44,701 nucleotides of DNA from Bacillota bacterium (GCA_023430885.1 JAEYYH010000013.1:1-44701), one strand, 5' to 3'. Shown: positions 1 to 7,900, counted from the first letter of the stretch. The notes: generated by a model not told the origin, from the letters alone. A program made the numbers and translations.

Positions 1-39
1 GATACTAGTACCTGTCAAGTTCTCACTAAATAAAAATAT

Positions 40-870
40 TTAGTTTTGATGAATTAGGCGATACTCAATTGGTGTTAAGTATCCTAAATCTTTTTGAATA
101 CGTTCATGGTTATACCATTGAACGTATTTTTTTATTGCTTCTTTAGCTTGTTTCTTAGTGATTTTACCTAAAGGATACAAACATTCCTGTTTAAGTTGAG
201 AAAACCAGTTTTCAATTGGACTATTTTCCCAACAATGTCCTTTGTGTGACATGCTTCTTTTAAATTTAAGTTCTTTTGCTAGTTGAATATATTCATATGC
301 AAAATAAACAGCTCCTTGATCTGTGTTAACAATCTTATTATCCTCTGATATCATATTTCTAAAACTTTCTTTTATTAATGCAACATCATTGTTATTTGAT
401 GTTGCATATGATACAATTTCATTGTTGAAGTAATCTTTAACAGCCGATAAGTATAGTGTTCCATCACTACACTTAATATAGCTGACGTCAGTTGATTGTT
501 TGCGGTTGAACTTATCTGATTTAAAGTTACATTTAACCAAGTACGGAGCCTTATTTTTAAGGTTCTTTTCTTTTGCTCTTTCAGCTGCTAAAGGCTTTTT
601 AGTTCTTACTATTACAGTTAATCCTAGTGCTTTTTTATATCGCCTTATTAATTTGTGGTTTAATATTAATCCATACTTATTTTGAATTTGATATTTTAGT
701 CTAATTGTTCCATAAGTTTGATTCATTTCTTTATGCTCTTCTGATATTATTTCTGATATTGTTTTATTATAATTATTTATTATAGATTTATTAATAGTCC
801 ACTTATAATAACTTCTTCTATTAACATTCAAAACATTACATATCCTTGAAACAGGATATTCTTCTTTCAA
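40..870 (-). CDS. IS3-family transposase OrfB (DDE integrase domain)
   Basis: This is the catalytic half of the IS3 transposase. An N-terminal HTH_21-like part (RSYYKW) is followed by an rve integrase core. The DDE residues are visible in TDVSY, NTDQG and NSPIENWFSQLKQE, the last with the spacing usual for IS3 members. The stated start is a TTG at 870, but the frame is open upstream through ATQIERYQIIDEL to the slippery site. The natural product is therefore more likely an OrfAB fusion made by -1 frameshifting than a protein started at 870. At 276 residues it is full length for OrfB. Confidence 0.93.
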   Translation of the reverse strand: MKEEYPVSRICNVLNVNRRSYYKWTINKSIINNYNKTISEIISEEHKEMNQTYGTIRLKYQIQNKYGLILNHKLIRRYKKALGLTVIVRTKKPLAAERAKEKNLKNKAPYLVKCNFKSDKFNRKQSTDVSYIKCSDGTLYLSAVKDYFNNEIVSYATSNNNDVALIKESFRNMISEDNKIVNTDQGAVYFAYEYIQLAKELKFKRSMSHKGHCWENSPIENWFSQLKQECLYPLGKITKKQAKEAIKKYVQWYNHERIQKDLGYLTPIEYRLIHQN

Positions 871-893
871 TTCATCAATAATTTGATATCGTT

Positions 894-1154
894 CTATTTG
901 TGTTGCTGAGAACGGATTTTCATCAGAAGAGCATAAGATTTTTTTAAAATTTCAATATCCTCAATCTCTTGTTTTTTTCTACCACGATTATCTTTTTCTA
1001 ATATACCTTTATCAAATTCACTATTCCATCTGCTTACTGTTCCATAACCAGATATGCCATATTTATTACATAAATATGGTATTGTAGCTCCTTCCTTAAA
1101 TTCTTTTACAATTCTTTTCTTTTGTTCAATTGTCCATTTTTTATGTTTACCCAT
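894..1154 (-). CDS. IS3-family transposase OrfA (HTH)
   Basis: This 86-residue basic protein begins MGKHKKWTIEQKKRIV and contains the HTH motif typical of IS3/IS150 OrfA (GATIPYLCNKYGISGYGTVSRW). It binds the element's terminal repeats and supplies the N-terminal part of the OrfAB fusion. A strong GGAGGTG ribosome binding site precedes the ATG at 1154. The slippery run lies about 16 codons before the stop, after EDIEILKK. Confidence 0.9.
   Translation of the reverse strand: MGKHKKWTIEQKKRIVKEFKEGATIPYLCNKYGISGYGTVSRWNSEFDKGILEKDNRGRKKQEIEDIEILKKSYALLMKIRSQQHK
939..945 (-). other. Candidate -1 programmed frameshift site (A7) of the IS
   Basis: On the minus strand the orfA frame reads TTA AAA AAA TCT. 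Slipping back one base on the A run gives AAA AAA ATC TTA TGC, and this frame is open without a stop into OrfB. IS3 elements generally use such A-rich heptamers. The slip itself is inferred. Confidence 0.7.
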
Positions 1155-1265
1155 GAAAAAACACCTCCAAAGTTCTTCTAAATAAATTTTAACATATTTG
1201 TCTTTTTTTATTTAGTGTGAACTTTAAAGGTATTATAATCATATGCTATTTTTTTTATATTTATC

Positions 1266-1292
1266 TAATAAAAAAGAAGAAATTATTCTTCT
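1266..1292 (-). terminator. Terminator of the GntR-ABC operon
   Basis: On the minus strand AGAAGAA (86-92 side) pairs with TTCTTCT (1275-1281 side) across a short loop, followed by a T run. It overlaps the permease stop codon. Confidence 0.7.
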
Positions 1293-2073
1293 ATTCTAAA
1301 TTTAAACTTTTTTCTAATGTCCTTGTTGTTAGTAAAAAGTATCCACATACAAATAGTATTGATACAACAATGGAGGCTCCTAAATATCCATTCAACACAC
1401 TTGGTGCAATATTATCATTATTAAATTGATCAAATAATTTCCTATTAAATAAAACTGGCAAAAGTAGTATTACTGCAGAAATAATTTGATTTATATTGTA
1501 TAAAACAATTCCAAAAACTATAGAATATATTACTTTATTTGTATTTTGTTTTTGTCCTAAAGCAATAGATGCATACATTAGTAATTGCTGAAATATAATT
1601 GATACTATAATTGTTATAGTTGTTAGAATAATGGTTAACATATCAAATGCTTTAAACATACTTATAATATTATGTAGCGTATCTGAATCAAATCTAATCC
1701 CATACTCACCTATAAATAAACCTAGTAGTGCAACTATAACGGATACTAACATTGTTACAAAATAAGATATTAGTTTAGATAAAACTAAATCTTTTTTTGT
1801 AACTGGTAATGTATGCATTAAATATCCTTCATCACCGGCTAAATTTTTATAATATCTTGTAATTGCTATAATAAAAGTTGCTATAGGTGTACCTATTAAA
1901 ACAATTACATAAACAATAGAAATAAATCCTGCTGGTATTTGTAATATTGATAATTTATCTGATAAAAATTCTGCTAATCTATTAAACAATGATAAAAACA
2001 TCAATACAACATAGACAGGTAAAAGTACATTAAGCATTGCTTTGAAATCATATTTTAATAGTTTTTTTAGCAT
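1291..2073 (-). CDS. ABC-2 type transporter permease
   Basis: This 260-residue integral membrane protein has about six hydrophobic segments (around residues 15-40, 50-75, 105-125, 150-175, 190-215 and 230-250). The N-terminus MLKKLLKYDFKAML is typical of ABC-2 permeases. The motif DEGYLMHTLPVTKKDLVLSKL, between the second and third membrane segments, is a hallmark of permeases in YtrC/BcrB-like Firmicutes exporters. Its start overlaps the end of the ATP-binding gene by 7 bases, so the two are translationally coupled. The substrate is unknown; relatives of this architecture respond to cell-wall antibiotics or export lantibiotics. Confidence 0.85.
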   Translation of the reverse strand: MLKKLLKYDFKAMLNVLLPVYVVLMFLSLFNRLAEFLSDKLSILQIPAGFISIVYVIVLIGTPIATFIIAITRYYKNLAGDEGYLMHTLPVTKKDLVLSKLISYFVTMLVSVIVALLGLFIGEYGIRFDSDTLHNIISMFKAFDMLTIILTTITIIVSIIFQQLLMYASIALGQKQNTNKVIYSIVFGIVLYNINQIISAVILLLPVLFNRKLFDQFNNDNIAPSVLNGYLGASIVVSILFVCGYFLLTTRTLEKSLNLE

Positions 2074-2762
2074 TTGAATTCCTCCCTAAATAATTTATCA
2101 ATAGTTGTTTTTTCACTTTTTCTAATATCTTCTGCTGATGAATTTAAAACTATTTCACCTTTATTTATAAATATTACATCATCTAATATTTTTTCTATAT
2201 CTGATATTAAATGTGTACAAATAATTATACTTGATCCTTCGTTGAAATTATTAAGAATTGTCTCCAATATATAATCTCTACTAGCTGGATCTACGCCACC
2301 AATTGGTTCATCTAGTATATATAAATCGGCTTTTCTACTCATAACTAATACTAATTGAACTTTTTCTTTAGTACCTTTAGACATAGTTTTTAATTTATCG
2401 TTTGGATTTATATTCAATTTTTTTAATTGTTTTAAAGCTTTTTTACTATCAAAATCTTCATAGAAATCACTGAATAATTCTATAATTTCAGTTACTTTAA
2501 AATTCATGTTTAAATAGGTTCTTTCAGGAAGATAAGATATTATTTTTTTGCTTTCTATACCTGGAATCTTACCATTTATAAGAATACTACCATTGGTTGG
2601 TTGTAATAAACCATTTATAATTTTAATTATTGTTGTTTTACCAGAGCCATTTGGCCCAAGTAAACCATAAATTTTACCCTTTTCAATATTTAGATTAACA
2701 TTCTTTAGTACCTTTTTTGTTCCATAAGATTTACTCAAATCTTTTAATTCTACTAAACTCAT
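2067..2762 (-). CDS. ABC transporter ATP-binding protein (YtrB/BcrA-like)
   Basis: This 231-residue nucleotide-binding domain energises the neighbouring permease. It has Walker A GPNGSGKTT near residue 37, an atypical signature MSKGTKEKVQL near 130, Walker B LYILDEPIGGVDP near 150, and a switch His in ICTHL near 185. The Q-loop region reads ISYLPERTYLNMNF. Its start lies directly against the stop of the GntR gene, and its end overlaps the permease, so the three form one operon. The short C-terminus after the H-loop is usual for this subfamily. Confidence 0.93.
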   Translation of the reverse strand: MSLVELKDLSKSYGTKKVLKNVNLNIEKGKIYGLLGPNGSGKTTIIKIINGLLQPTNGSILINGKIPGIESKKIISYLPERTYLNMNFKVTEIIELFSDFYEDFDSKKALKQLKKLNINPNDKLKTMSKGTKEKVQLVLVMSRKADLYILDEPIGGVDPASRDYILETILNNFNEGSSIIICTHLISDIEKILDDVIFINKGEIVLNSSAEDIRKSEKTTIDKLFREEFKC

Positions 2763-3128
2763 TTAATTGTCCTTTCTTTCACTCTTAATTAATTCTATTA
2801 ACTCTTCATTAGATATATCCAATTTAGCTATGTCAAGTAAAAACTTTTCAATTGTTTCGTGAGCTAAATTGTTTTTTAGATTTTTAATAACTACCTCATC
2901 TTCAGTTACAAATTTTCCTGATGTTCTTTGAGTAATAATTAGTCCATCATCTTCAAGTTCACTCAAAGCTCTTTGGATAGTATTAGGATTTACTTTAATA
3001 GAAATAGCAAAATCTCTAACTGATGGTAATTTTTCGCCTTGTTTATAAACATTATTTACTATCATAATTTTTAATTGTTCAACTAACTGCTTATAAATCG
3101 GCTTGTCATCATCAAAAATAAATTTCAT
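2763..3128 (-). CDS. GntR-family transcriptional regulator, YtrA subfamily
   Basis: This 121-residue regulator has an N-terminal winged HTH (PIYKQLVEQLKIMI, EKLPSVRDFAISIKVNPNTIQRAL, DGLIITQRTSGKFV) and a short helical tail of about 45 residues. That is the YtrA architecture, lacking a large effector domain. In relatives it represses its own operon of ABC transporter genes. It is the first gene of the operon, behind a strong promoter and an AAAGGAGATGGG ribosome binding site; a palindrome just after the -10 box is a possible operator. Confidence 0.9.
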   Translation of the reverse strand: MKFIFDDDKPIYKQLVEQLKIMIVNNVYKQGEKLPSVRDFAISIKVNPNTIQRALSELEDDGLIITQRTSGKFVTEDEVVIKNLKNNLAHETIEKFLLDIAKLDISNEELIELIKSERKDN

Positions 3129-3144
3129 ATCCCATCTCCTTTGT

Positions 3145-3154
3145 GTTAATTAAC
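3145..3154. promoter_or_regulatory. Possible GntR operator palindrome
   Basis: GTTAATTAAC is a perfect 10-base palindrome between the -10 box (3162-3167) and the start codon of the GntR gene, with partly symmetric flanks. Autorepression by a YtrA-type protein here would fit the family. The assignment is inferred. Confidence 0.4.
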
Positions 3155-3161
3155 TAATACA

Positions 3162-3190
3162 GTTATACAACATTTATACATATTTGTCAA
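3162..3190 (-). promoter_or_regulatory. Promoter of the GntR-ABC operon
   Basis: TTGACA (3185-3190) and TATAAC (3162-3167) are separated by 17 bases on the minus strand. The -35 box abuts the T run of the preceding gene's terminator. Confidence 0.75.
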
Positions 3191-3223
3191 TAAAAAAAAT
3201 ATGATTATTTTTGAATCATATTT
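3191..3223 (-). terminator. Terminator of the 139-residue hypothetical gene
   Basis: AAATATGATT (3197-3206) pairs with AATCATATTT (3214-3223), followed on the minus strand by a T run. The stop codon of the gene lies inside the hairpin. Confidence 0.75.
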
Positions 3224-3624
3224 AATAAGTTTATTTTAAACATATCTTTATCAGAATGTTGCTTAGAAACCATTACACCTTTATAAGTAACTAGCTCAGA
3301 TTGGTGTCCTTCCGATAAAATATCTTCTGGTGTAAGCTTGTCCAACATAACAACTTTATTTTCTTCATAGATTAGATAATGTAATTTAATATCACCATGA
3401 ACTTTAGAAAACATCATATCTGTTGGAAGTTTTAACTCATAGGATTTAGTTCCTTGTGCACTATTTGTAGCTACTAACTCCCCTAAAAAGTTTCCCTCTT
3501 TTAAGGCTGGATAATATTCAAAATATAATTTCTTATAAGCTAACATATTATACTTCTTTAATGATCGTTCAAGTTTTTTAAATTCATTCTCGTTTATATA
3601 ATCAAATAAATAAGCCTCTTTCAT
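3205..3624 (-). CDS. Hypothetical protein, 139 residues
   Basis: I do not recognise a family. It is a soluble protein with no signal peptide or membrane segment. The N-terminal third (DYINENEFKKLERSLKKYNML) looks helical, and the rest is mostly alternating strands (ELVATNSAQGTKSYELKLPTD, KLHYLIYEENKVVML). It is monocistronic, with its own promoter, a GAGGGGG ribosome binding site before the ATG at 3624 and its own terminator. The reading frame and signals support a real gene. Confidence 0.75.
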   Translation of the reverse strand: MKEAYLFDYINENEFKKLERSLKKYNMLAYKKLYFEYYPALKEGNFLGELVATNSAQGTKSYELKLPTDMMFSKVHGDIKLHYLIYEENKVVMLDKLTPEDILSEGHQSELVTYKGVMVSKQHSDKDMFKINLLNMIQK

Positions 3625-3663
3625 AATTTTTACCCCCTCTTAATTATAGACATAGTACATATA

Positions 3664-3692
3664 AGTTTACCACACTTAACCCAACATGTCAA
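3664..3692 (-). promoter_or_regulatory. Promoter of the 139-residue hypothetical gene
   Basis: TTGACA at 3687-3692 and TAAACT at 3664-3669 on the minus strand with a 17-base spacer. Confidence 0.55.
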
Positions 3693-3709
3693 TAAAAAGT
3701 CTTTCTATA

Positions 3710-3976
3710 TCATATTTCAATTTCAACTATAGTGCAGCCTTGATTATAGTAATATGTCTTAAAATCTACTACTTTCTTGTTTCTTGATAATGTGTCTTTA
3801 GCGGCTTTTCTAAGGATACCCGAACCTACACCATGCACTATACAAATTATATTGTGTTTTTGTTTTATACTATCTTTAATAAAATCATCTATTAAGACTC
3901 TTGCTGTATCACTATTTTCTCCATGTAAGTCTAGTTTTGGAAGATTTTCAATAAATATTACATCATTTAAGTGCAT
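3710..3976 (-). CDS. Stand-alone Smr domain protein
   Basis: An 88-residue protein consisting only of an Smr domain, otherwise found at the C-terminus of MutS2. It shows the hallmark LDLHG near residue 14, HGVGSGILRKA near 51, and a final GCTIVEI strand. Smr domains bind or cleave nucleic acids. I chose ATG 3976 (MHLNDV) over 3997 because a weak GGAAG site precedes it and the overlap with the kinase gene drops to 14 bases. It is coupled to the upstream sugar kinase gene, an odd pairing for which I see no functional explanation. MutS2 itself is not in the window. Confidence 0.82.
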   Translation of the reverse strand: MHLNDVIFIENLPKLDLHGENSDTARVLIDDFIKDSIKQKHNIICIVHGVGSGILRKAAKDTLSRNKKVVDFKTYYYNQGCTIVEIEI

Positions 3977-4862
3977 TATAATTATCTTCCATCTCATCTA
4001 AATTTGGTACTGAAAATCTACCACCAATACGAGTTACTGAAATAGCACCAGCTAAATTAGCATATTTAACTACTTTCTCAAGTTCAAAACCTTTAGCAAG
4101 ACCGTAAACAAAGGCACCATGAAATATATCACCAGCGCCAGTAGAGTCTACAGCTTTTACTTTTATAGATGGCATTATCTTAATAACATTGCCGTCCTGA
4201 TAAACGCATCCTCTATCTTCTAAAGTAATAATTATATTATTATTAAATTGATCCTTTAGAATATTATAAACATCTGCTACTGTACTTAAATTATTGTAAT
4301 CTACTTCTTTTTTAGATACAGTTTCTGCAAATTCTTTAGAACAAATTAGATAATTTACCAAACCAGCAAGTCTAATAATTTCCTCTTTAGGTCTACCAGC
4401 ATCAATTACACTTATTGCATTAGGATACTTGAAAATAAGGTCTTCTGATACTTTGGGTTCTTGACCATCAATTAATATAATATCTGGTTCAAAATCAAGT
4501 TCTATATCATTCATATGCATATCACTTGGTCTATATGTAAATATTGTTCTAGACCCATTACTACTATTTGCTAGAATAAAACTAGAAGTTGTTTGATAGT
4601 TTGGATTTTGTTGCAAATACTTTATATTAACACCAATATTCTTAAATTCTTCTCTTATTCTATCACCATATAAATCTTGCCCTAATACACCAGCAAATGA
4701 AGTTTCTATCCCCCATTTAGCAAGTAAATAAGCTGCATTTGAAGCAGGTCCACCACCACATTCAACTCGATTACTTACGCGGTTTTTAGTATTTTCTTTA
4801 GGAAATCCATCTACTGGAATTGTTATATCATATGCTGCATGACCAATACATAATACTTTCAT
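3963..4862 (-). CDS. PfkB-family carbohydrate kinase (ribokinase-like)
   Basis: This roughly 300-residue cytosolic kinase transfers phosphate from ATP to a sugar or nucleoside. The PfkB signature 1 region (GGGPASNAAYLLAKWG, near residue 35) and signature 2 with the catalytic Asp (DSTGAGDIFHGAFVYGLAKG, near residue 240) are both visible. The N-terminus VLCIGHAAYDITIPVDGFP is the usual first strand with the substrate-lid entry. I chose ATG 4862; the upstream GTG at 4871 is itself part of the AGGTG ribosome binding site. The sugar specificity cannot be told from sequence alone, and no transporter lies next to it. Confidence 0.9.
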   Translation of the reverse strand: MKVLCIGHAAYDITIPVDGFPKENTKNRVSNRVECGGGPASNAAYLLAKWGIETSFAGVLGQDLYGDRIREEFKNIGVNIKYLQQNPNYQTTSSFILANSSNGSRTIFTYRPSDMHMNDIELDFEPDIILIDGQEPKVSEDLIFKYPNAISVIDAGRPKEEIIRLAGLVNYLICSKEFAETVSKKEVDYNNLSTVADVYNILKDQFNNNIIITLEDRGCVYQDGNVIKIMPSIKVKAVDSTGAGDIFHGAFVYGLAKGFELEKVVKYANLAGAISVTRIGGRFSVPNLDEMEDNYNALK

Positions 4863-4950
4863 CATTATCACCTACGCGTATTATTTCTATTCTATATCTA
4901 TTATAATACAAATATGCACTTTTATCAATGAAATGAAATAATTTTCATTA

Positions 4951-4973
4951 AAAAAATCTCTATCTAGAGATTT
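4951..4973 (-). terminator. Terminator of the pseudopilin operon
   Basis: AAATCTCT (4954-4961) pairs with AGAGATTT (4966-4973), followed on the minus strand by a T run. It overlaps the stop of the ComGC-like gene. Confidence 0.8.
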
Positions 4974-5361
4974 AGTTTATGCAATTTGGAAAATTGGTAT
5001 CAGCCGTTTCCTTATAATCATAATGATATGTTTTAGTTGCACTGTTATAGCTTACTTCAATAGTCCCATGCATTTCTGTATTGTCCCTTGGATCTAATAC
5101 TTTGTCATCTTCTAGATAGTTTTGGGTAATTAATTCTGCTATAGAAATATTACAATGATTACTATCTTCTGGAAGAAATCCAGTGTTTTCTACACCCCAT
5201 TTTTTTCCAGCATCTTGAATTGATTTAACTTGAGCATTATATGCTTTTAATTTAGAATTTGATATTGTGCCATTTATTATTGGTACTGCAATTAATGCAA
5301 TTATACCTAAAAGGACAATAACACCAATTAACTCAGTTAAAGTAAACCCTTTGTTTTTCAT
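4972..5361 (-). CDS. Type IV pilin-like protein (class III signal, ComGC/GspG-like)
   Basis: A 129-residue protein with a prepilin signal MKNKG|FTLTELIGVIVLLG: cleavage is expected after the Gly, and Glu sits at +5 of the mature protein. A single hydrophobic helix (about residues 6-28) is followed by a small soluble head with Asn/Asp-rich sequence and two cysteines (HCN; FPNCIN) that could form a disulfide. A GAGGTG ribosome binding site fits ATG 5361. It is the second gene of a two-gene pseudopilin operon. No prepilin peptidase or assembly ATPase of the type IVa/com type is in the window. Confidence 0.88.
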   Translation of the reverse strand: MKNKGFTLTELIGVIVLLGIIALIAVPIINGTISNSKLKAYNAQVKSIQDAGKKWGVENTGFLPEDSNHCNISIAELITQNYLEDDKVLDPRDNTEMHGTIEVSYNSATKTYHYDYKETADTNFPNCIN

Positions 5362-5387
5362 ATTTACACCTCTTTATTTATGATTTT

Positions 5388-6464
5388 CTAAAGTTTTGAT
5401 TTTGGTATAGTTATAACTGGGCGCACACCGCTGCCGGATGCATAATTTGCAATTAGGTTGTTTAAGTAGCCTTCATTATACACAACCCAAACGAGGTCAG
5501 TATCGACAGGGATAGCTGTAGATGTCCAATACCCATTGGTGCTTGCATCAGCTATATTACATCCATAACTAGTACACCCATTTGTATAATCAAACAACCA
5601 GTCATAATTACTTGCTCCAGCAGTTGTTGCTGTTTGTGCTTGATTATTACTGTCTAAATAAAACCAACTCGTATATCGTGTTGTTGCCTCTACAAAGTTA
5701 GAATTACCTGTAATAGTTGCTATTTCAGATGCCTTTATAAGTCTAGCCTTATATGTACTATAATTGATTGTATATGTTGCTGCTCCATTACTTACACTAT
5801 AACTATCACTTCTTGTTGGTACTCCTGTCCAAGTACTAGTATCAGCCTGTAATTGAGTTAATAATTGGTTCGGACCACTTACATTACTTCCTGTAGAATT
5901 CCAAGCTACTTTAGCAGTTGTATTATGATCTAAAATCAAATTAACTGTATGTGAAACATCAGTATCATTAAATACATACCATTTCATACAGCCTGTTTTC
6001 GTTCCTGTTGTACTTACTGCCTGCCCTGCTGTACATTTTTCTCCACTTACTGGATTAAAATATACTGCTGTTCCATTCGCATATACATTAAATATAGCTG
6101 TGCATGTTGGACTATATTCATAACTATAAATTCCATTATTATTGTTAATCATAATGCATCCAGTAATTTGTTCATCAGGATTTAAAGGATTATAAATTGC
6201 TTCATCAGATAAAAATTCACTTTGCTTTAATGTATCTAAATCAAGTGCATAGTAACCATACTCATCCCACTGAACAGAAGCAGAATTCTTAACAAACCAC
6301 TGCTGAGCAGCTTTCTTTAGCGTGCTCATTTCTGCATCATAAGCTTTTTGTCTACTATTTGCTATATATTTATTTACAAGAGGAACTGTTATTAGTGCTA
6401 TTATCGCTAAAAGTGTAAGAACACCTAACAACTCTGCTAATGTAAAGCCTTTACTGTCTTTCAT
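5388..6464 (-). CDS. Pseudopilin N-terminus with large C-terminal WTST/VRPV module
   Basis: This protein is about 358 residues long. The N-terminus MKDSKG|FTLAELLGVLTLL is a prepilin signal with Glu at +5, followed by the usual helix and a small pilin-like head to about residue 115. The remaining 240 residues hold Cys-containing turns and end in GYWTSTAIP, VWVVYNEG and SGVRPVITIPKS, a terminal pattern seen on many Firmicutes surface and exported proteins (possibly DUF6273- or lectin-like). I chose ATG 6464, preceded by AGGTGAG, rather than the first in-frame Met at 6524. The head is much larger than a normal pseudopilin head, suggesting a surface-displayed tip or adhesin. Confidence 0.85.
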   Translation of the reverse strand: MKDSKGFTLAELLGVLTLLAIIALITVPLVNKYIANSRQKAYDAEMSTLKKAAQQWFVKNSASVQWDEYGYYALDLDTLKQSEFLSDEAIYNPLNPDEQITGCIMINNNNGIYSYEYSPTCTAIFNVYANGTAVYFNPVSGEKCTAGQAVSTTGTKTGCMKWYVFNDTDVSHTVNLILDHNTTAKVAWNSTGSNVSGPNQLLTQLQADTSTWTGVPTRSDSYSVSNGAATYTINYSTYKARLIKASEIATITGNSNFVEATTRYTSWFYLDSNNQAQTATTAGASNYDWLFDYTNGCTSYGCNIADASTNGYWTSTAIPVDTDLVWVVYNEGYLNNLIANYASGSGVRPVITIPKSKL

Positions 6465-6483
6465 AAACTCACCTACTATAAAA

Positions 6484-6512
6484 ATTATACAATAATAAAC
6501 AATTAAAGTAAA
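6484..6512 (-). promoter_or_regulatory. Promoter of the pseudopilin pair
   Basis: TATAAT (6484-6489) and TTTACT (6507-6512) on the minus strand with a 17-base spacer, directly downstream of the murC terminator. Confidence 0.55.
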
Positions 6513-6513
6513 T

Positions 6514-6542
6514 AAAAAGAACACTTAATCATTTAAGTATTC
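6514..6542 (-). terminator. Terminator of murC
   Basis: GAACACTTAA (6519-6528) and TTAAGTATTC (6533-6542) form a 10-pair stem with one G-U, followed on the minus strand by TTTTT. The murC stop codon is in the hairpin, so murC and the pseudopilin genes are separate transcription units. Confidence 0.75.
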
Positions 6543-7832
6543 TTCAAATTTTGACATCATATCATGAATTTGTTTAGGACTTAGGAAAAGTACAACAGCA
6601 TCTTTGTAATCCTTTAATTTTTCCCAAGTTTCATCCGTTATTAATTCTCCATTTTTTAAATTATCAACAATAATTTTAGAAGTTATTTCTGGATAATCTT
6701 CTTGTTTTTCTCTAGCAGGAAATATATCAAGTACGAATGCTTTATCAGCTAAATTAAGTGCTTTTGATAAATCTTCTGCGAAAGCCTTAGTTCTTGAGAA
6801 AGTATGTGGTTGAAAAACAGCTACTATTTTCTTATCAGGATATTTTTGTTTTGCTGCTTTGATGACTGCACGTACTTCTGTAGGATGATGAGCATAATCA
6901 TCAACTAAAATAGCATCTCCTATAATAGTTTCTTCAAATCTTCTTTCTGCTCCTCCAAAACTCTTTAAGTTCTTAGCAACTTCTTTAGCATCCATTCTTT
7001 CATAATAACATACACTTATAACTGCCAAAGTGTTAAGAACCATATGTTTACCATAGAATGGTAAATCAAAGTGGCCATAATAGTTTTCTTCTACAAAAAC
7101 ATCAAATTCAACACCTTCAGATGTGTATTCAATATTCTTAGCAACTATATCATTGTCTTCATCTATACCATAATAAAATATTGGTTTATTGAGTTCAAGC
7201 ATTCTAGTATATGGATCATCGCCACAAGCAATAACCATTTTTTCAGCATTATTGGCATATTCTGCATATGCATCTATAACATCTTGCATATCTTTAAAAT
7301 AATCAACATGATCAAGTTCAATATTAGTTATAATTGCATAATTTGGTTCATATACAAGGAAATGTCTATAGTATTCACAAGCTTCAATAACAAACTTTTT
7401 GTTTTCTTTACTTGCATAACCTGTTCCATCACCTATTAAATAATTACAACCACCCATATTTTTAAGTACATGAGCCATCAATGAAGTTGTTGTTGTTTTA
7501 CCATGGCATCCAGCTATCGTAATTAATTCAAACATATTTGCTATCTTACCAAGCATTTCATTATACTCATAAATCTTTAAGTCTAACTGCTTAGCCTTGA
7601 TAATTTCTCTATGAGTTTCTTTTATAGCTGTGCTTCTAACAACTATAGTATTTTTATCAATAATATTATTTTCGTCAGTATAAATCTTAATACCGCGTTC
7701 GTCTAATTTATCTTCAGTAAATTCATGATTTTTATCATCATCATATCCTGTTACCTCATAACCTAAGTCATTTAAGATAAGTGCTAACGCACTCATGCCA
7801 GCCCCTTTTATTCCAACTAAATAATATTTCAT
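6525..7832 (-). CDS. murC: UDP-N-acetylmuramate--L-alanine ligase
   Basis: MurC adds L-Ala to UDP-MurNAc in cytoplasmic peptidoglycan precursor synthesis. The 435-residue protein has the N-terminal nucleotide-binding motif VGIKGAGMSALA, the Mur ligase P-loop GCHGKTTTTS near residue 108, the middle domain NIELDHVDYF, and the C-terminal DYAHHPTEV region near 297. A GAAAGGA ribosome binding site precedes ATG 7832. Its presence shows that the organism makes a peptidoglycan wall, unlike true mycoplasmas. Confidence 0.96.
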   Translation of the reverse strand: MKYYLVGIKGAGMSALALILNDLGYEVTGYDDDKNHEFTEDKLDERGIKIYTDENNIIDKNTIVVRSTAIKETHREIIKAKQLDLKIYEYNEMLGKIANMFELITIAGCHGKTTTTSLMAHVLKNMGGCNYLIGDGTGYASKENKKFVIEACEYYRHFLVYEPNYAIITNIELDHVDYFKDMQDVIDAYAEYANNAEKMVIACGDDPYTRMLELNKPIFYYGIDEDNDIVAKNIEYTSEGVEFDVFVEENYYGHFDLPFYGKHMVLNTLAVISVCYYERMDAKEVAKNLKSFGGAERRFEETIIGDAILVDDYAHHPTEVRAVIKAAKQKYPDKKIVAVFQPHTFSRTKAFAEDLSKALNLADKAFVLDIFPAREKQEDYPEITSKIIVDNLKNGELITDETWEKLKDYKDAVVLFLSPKQIHDMMSKFEEYLND

Positions 7833-7873
7833 TAATATCCTTCTTTCTTAACGTACATATACAACACATACAT

Positions 7874-7900
7874 ATTATACACTAAATTTTTAAATTTCAA
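7874..7900 (-). promoter_or_regulatory. Possible murC promoter
   Basis: TATAAT at 7874-7879 with TTGAAA at 7895-7900 on the minus strand. The 15-base spacer is short, so the -35 assignment is weak. Confidence 0.4.

Larger units (their letters stand above)
9..1232 (-). mobile_element. IS3-family insertion sequence (IS150-like), apparently complete
   Basis: The ends form imperfect inverted repeats: 9-36 and the complement of 1205-1232 agree at 25 of 28 positions, sharing the core CACTAAATAAAAA. Between them are orfA and orfB in the usual IS3 arrangement on the minus strand with an A7 slippery site. Both frames look intact, so the element may be active. I see no obvious target-site duplication in the flanking bases (the left flank has only 8 bases in the window), so the exact ends are uncertain by a few bases. 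It sits just downstream of the terminator of the ABC transporter operon and so does not interrupt a gene on that side. Confidence 0.9.

Noticed and set aside
5388..5700. Possible diversity-generating retroelement target (WTST...VRPV end of the pseudopilin)
   Set aside because: There is no reverse transcriptase or template repeat in the window, and the same ending is common on non-diversified proteins.
7071..7439. A 122-codon plus-strand frame rich in Ile/Phe
   Set aside because: It is the complement of murC, whose motifs are all on the minus strand; composition is what antisense of an AT-rich gene gives.
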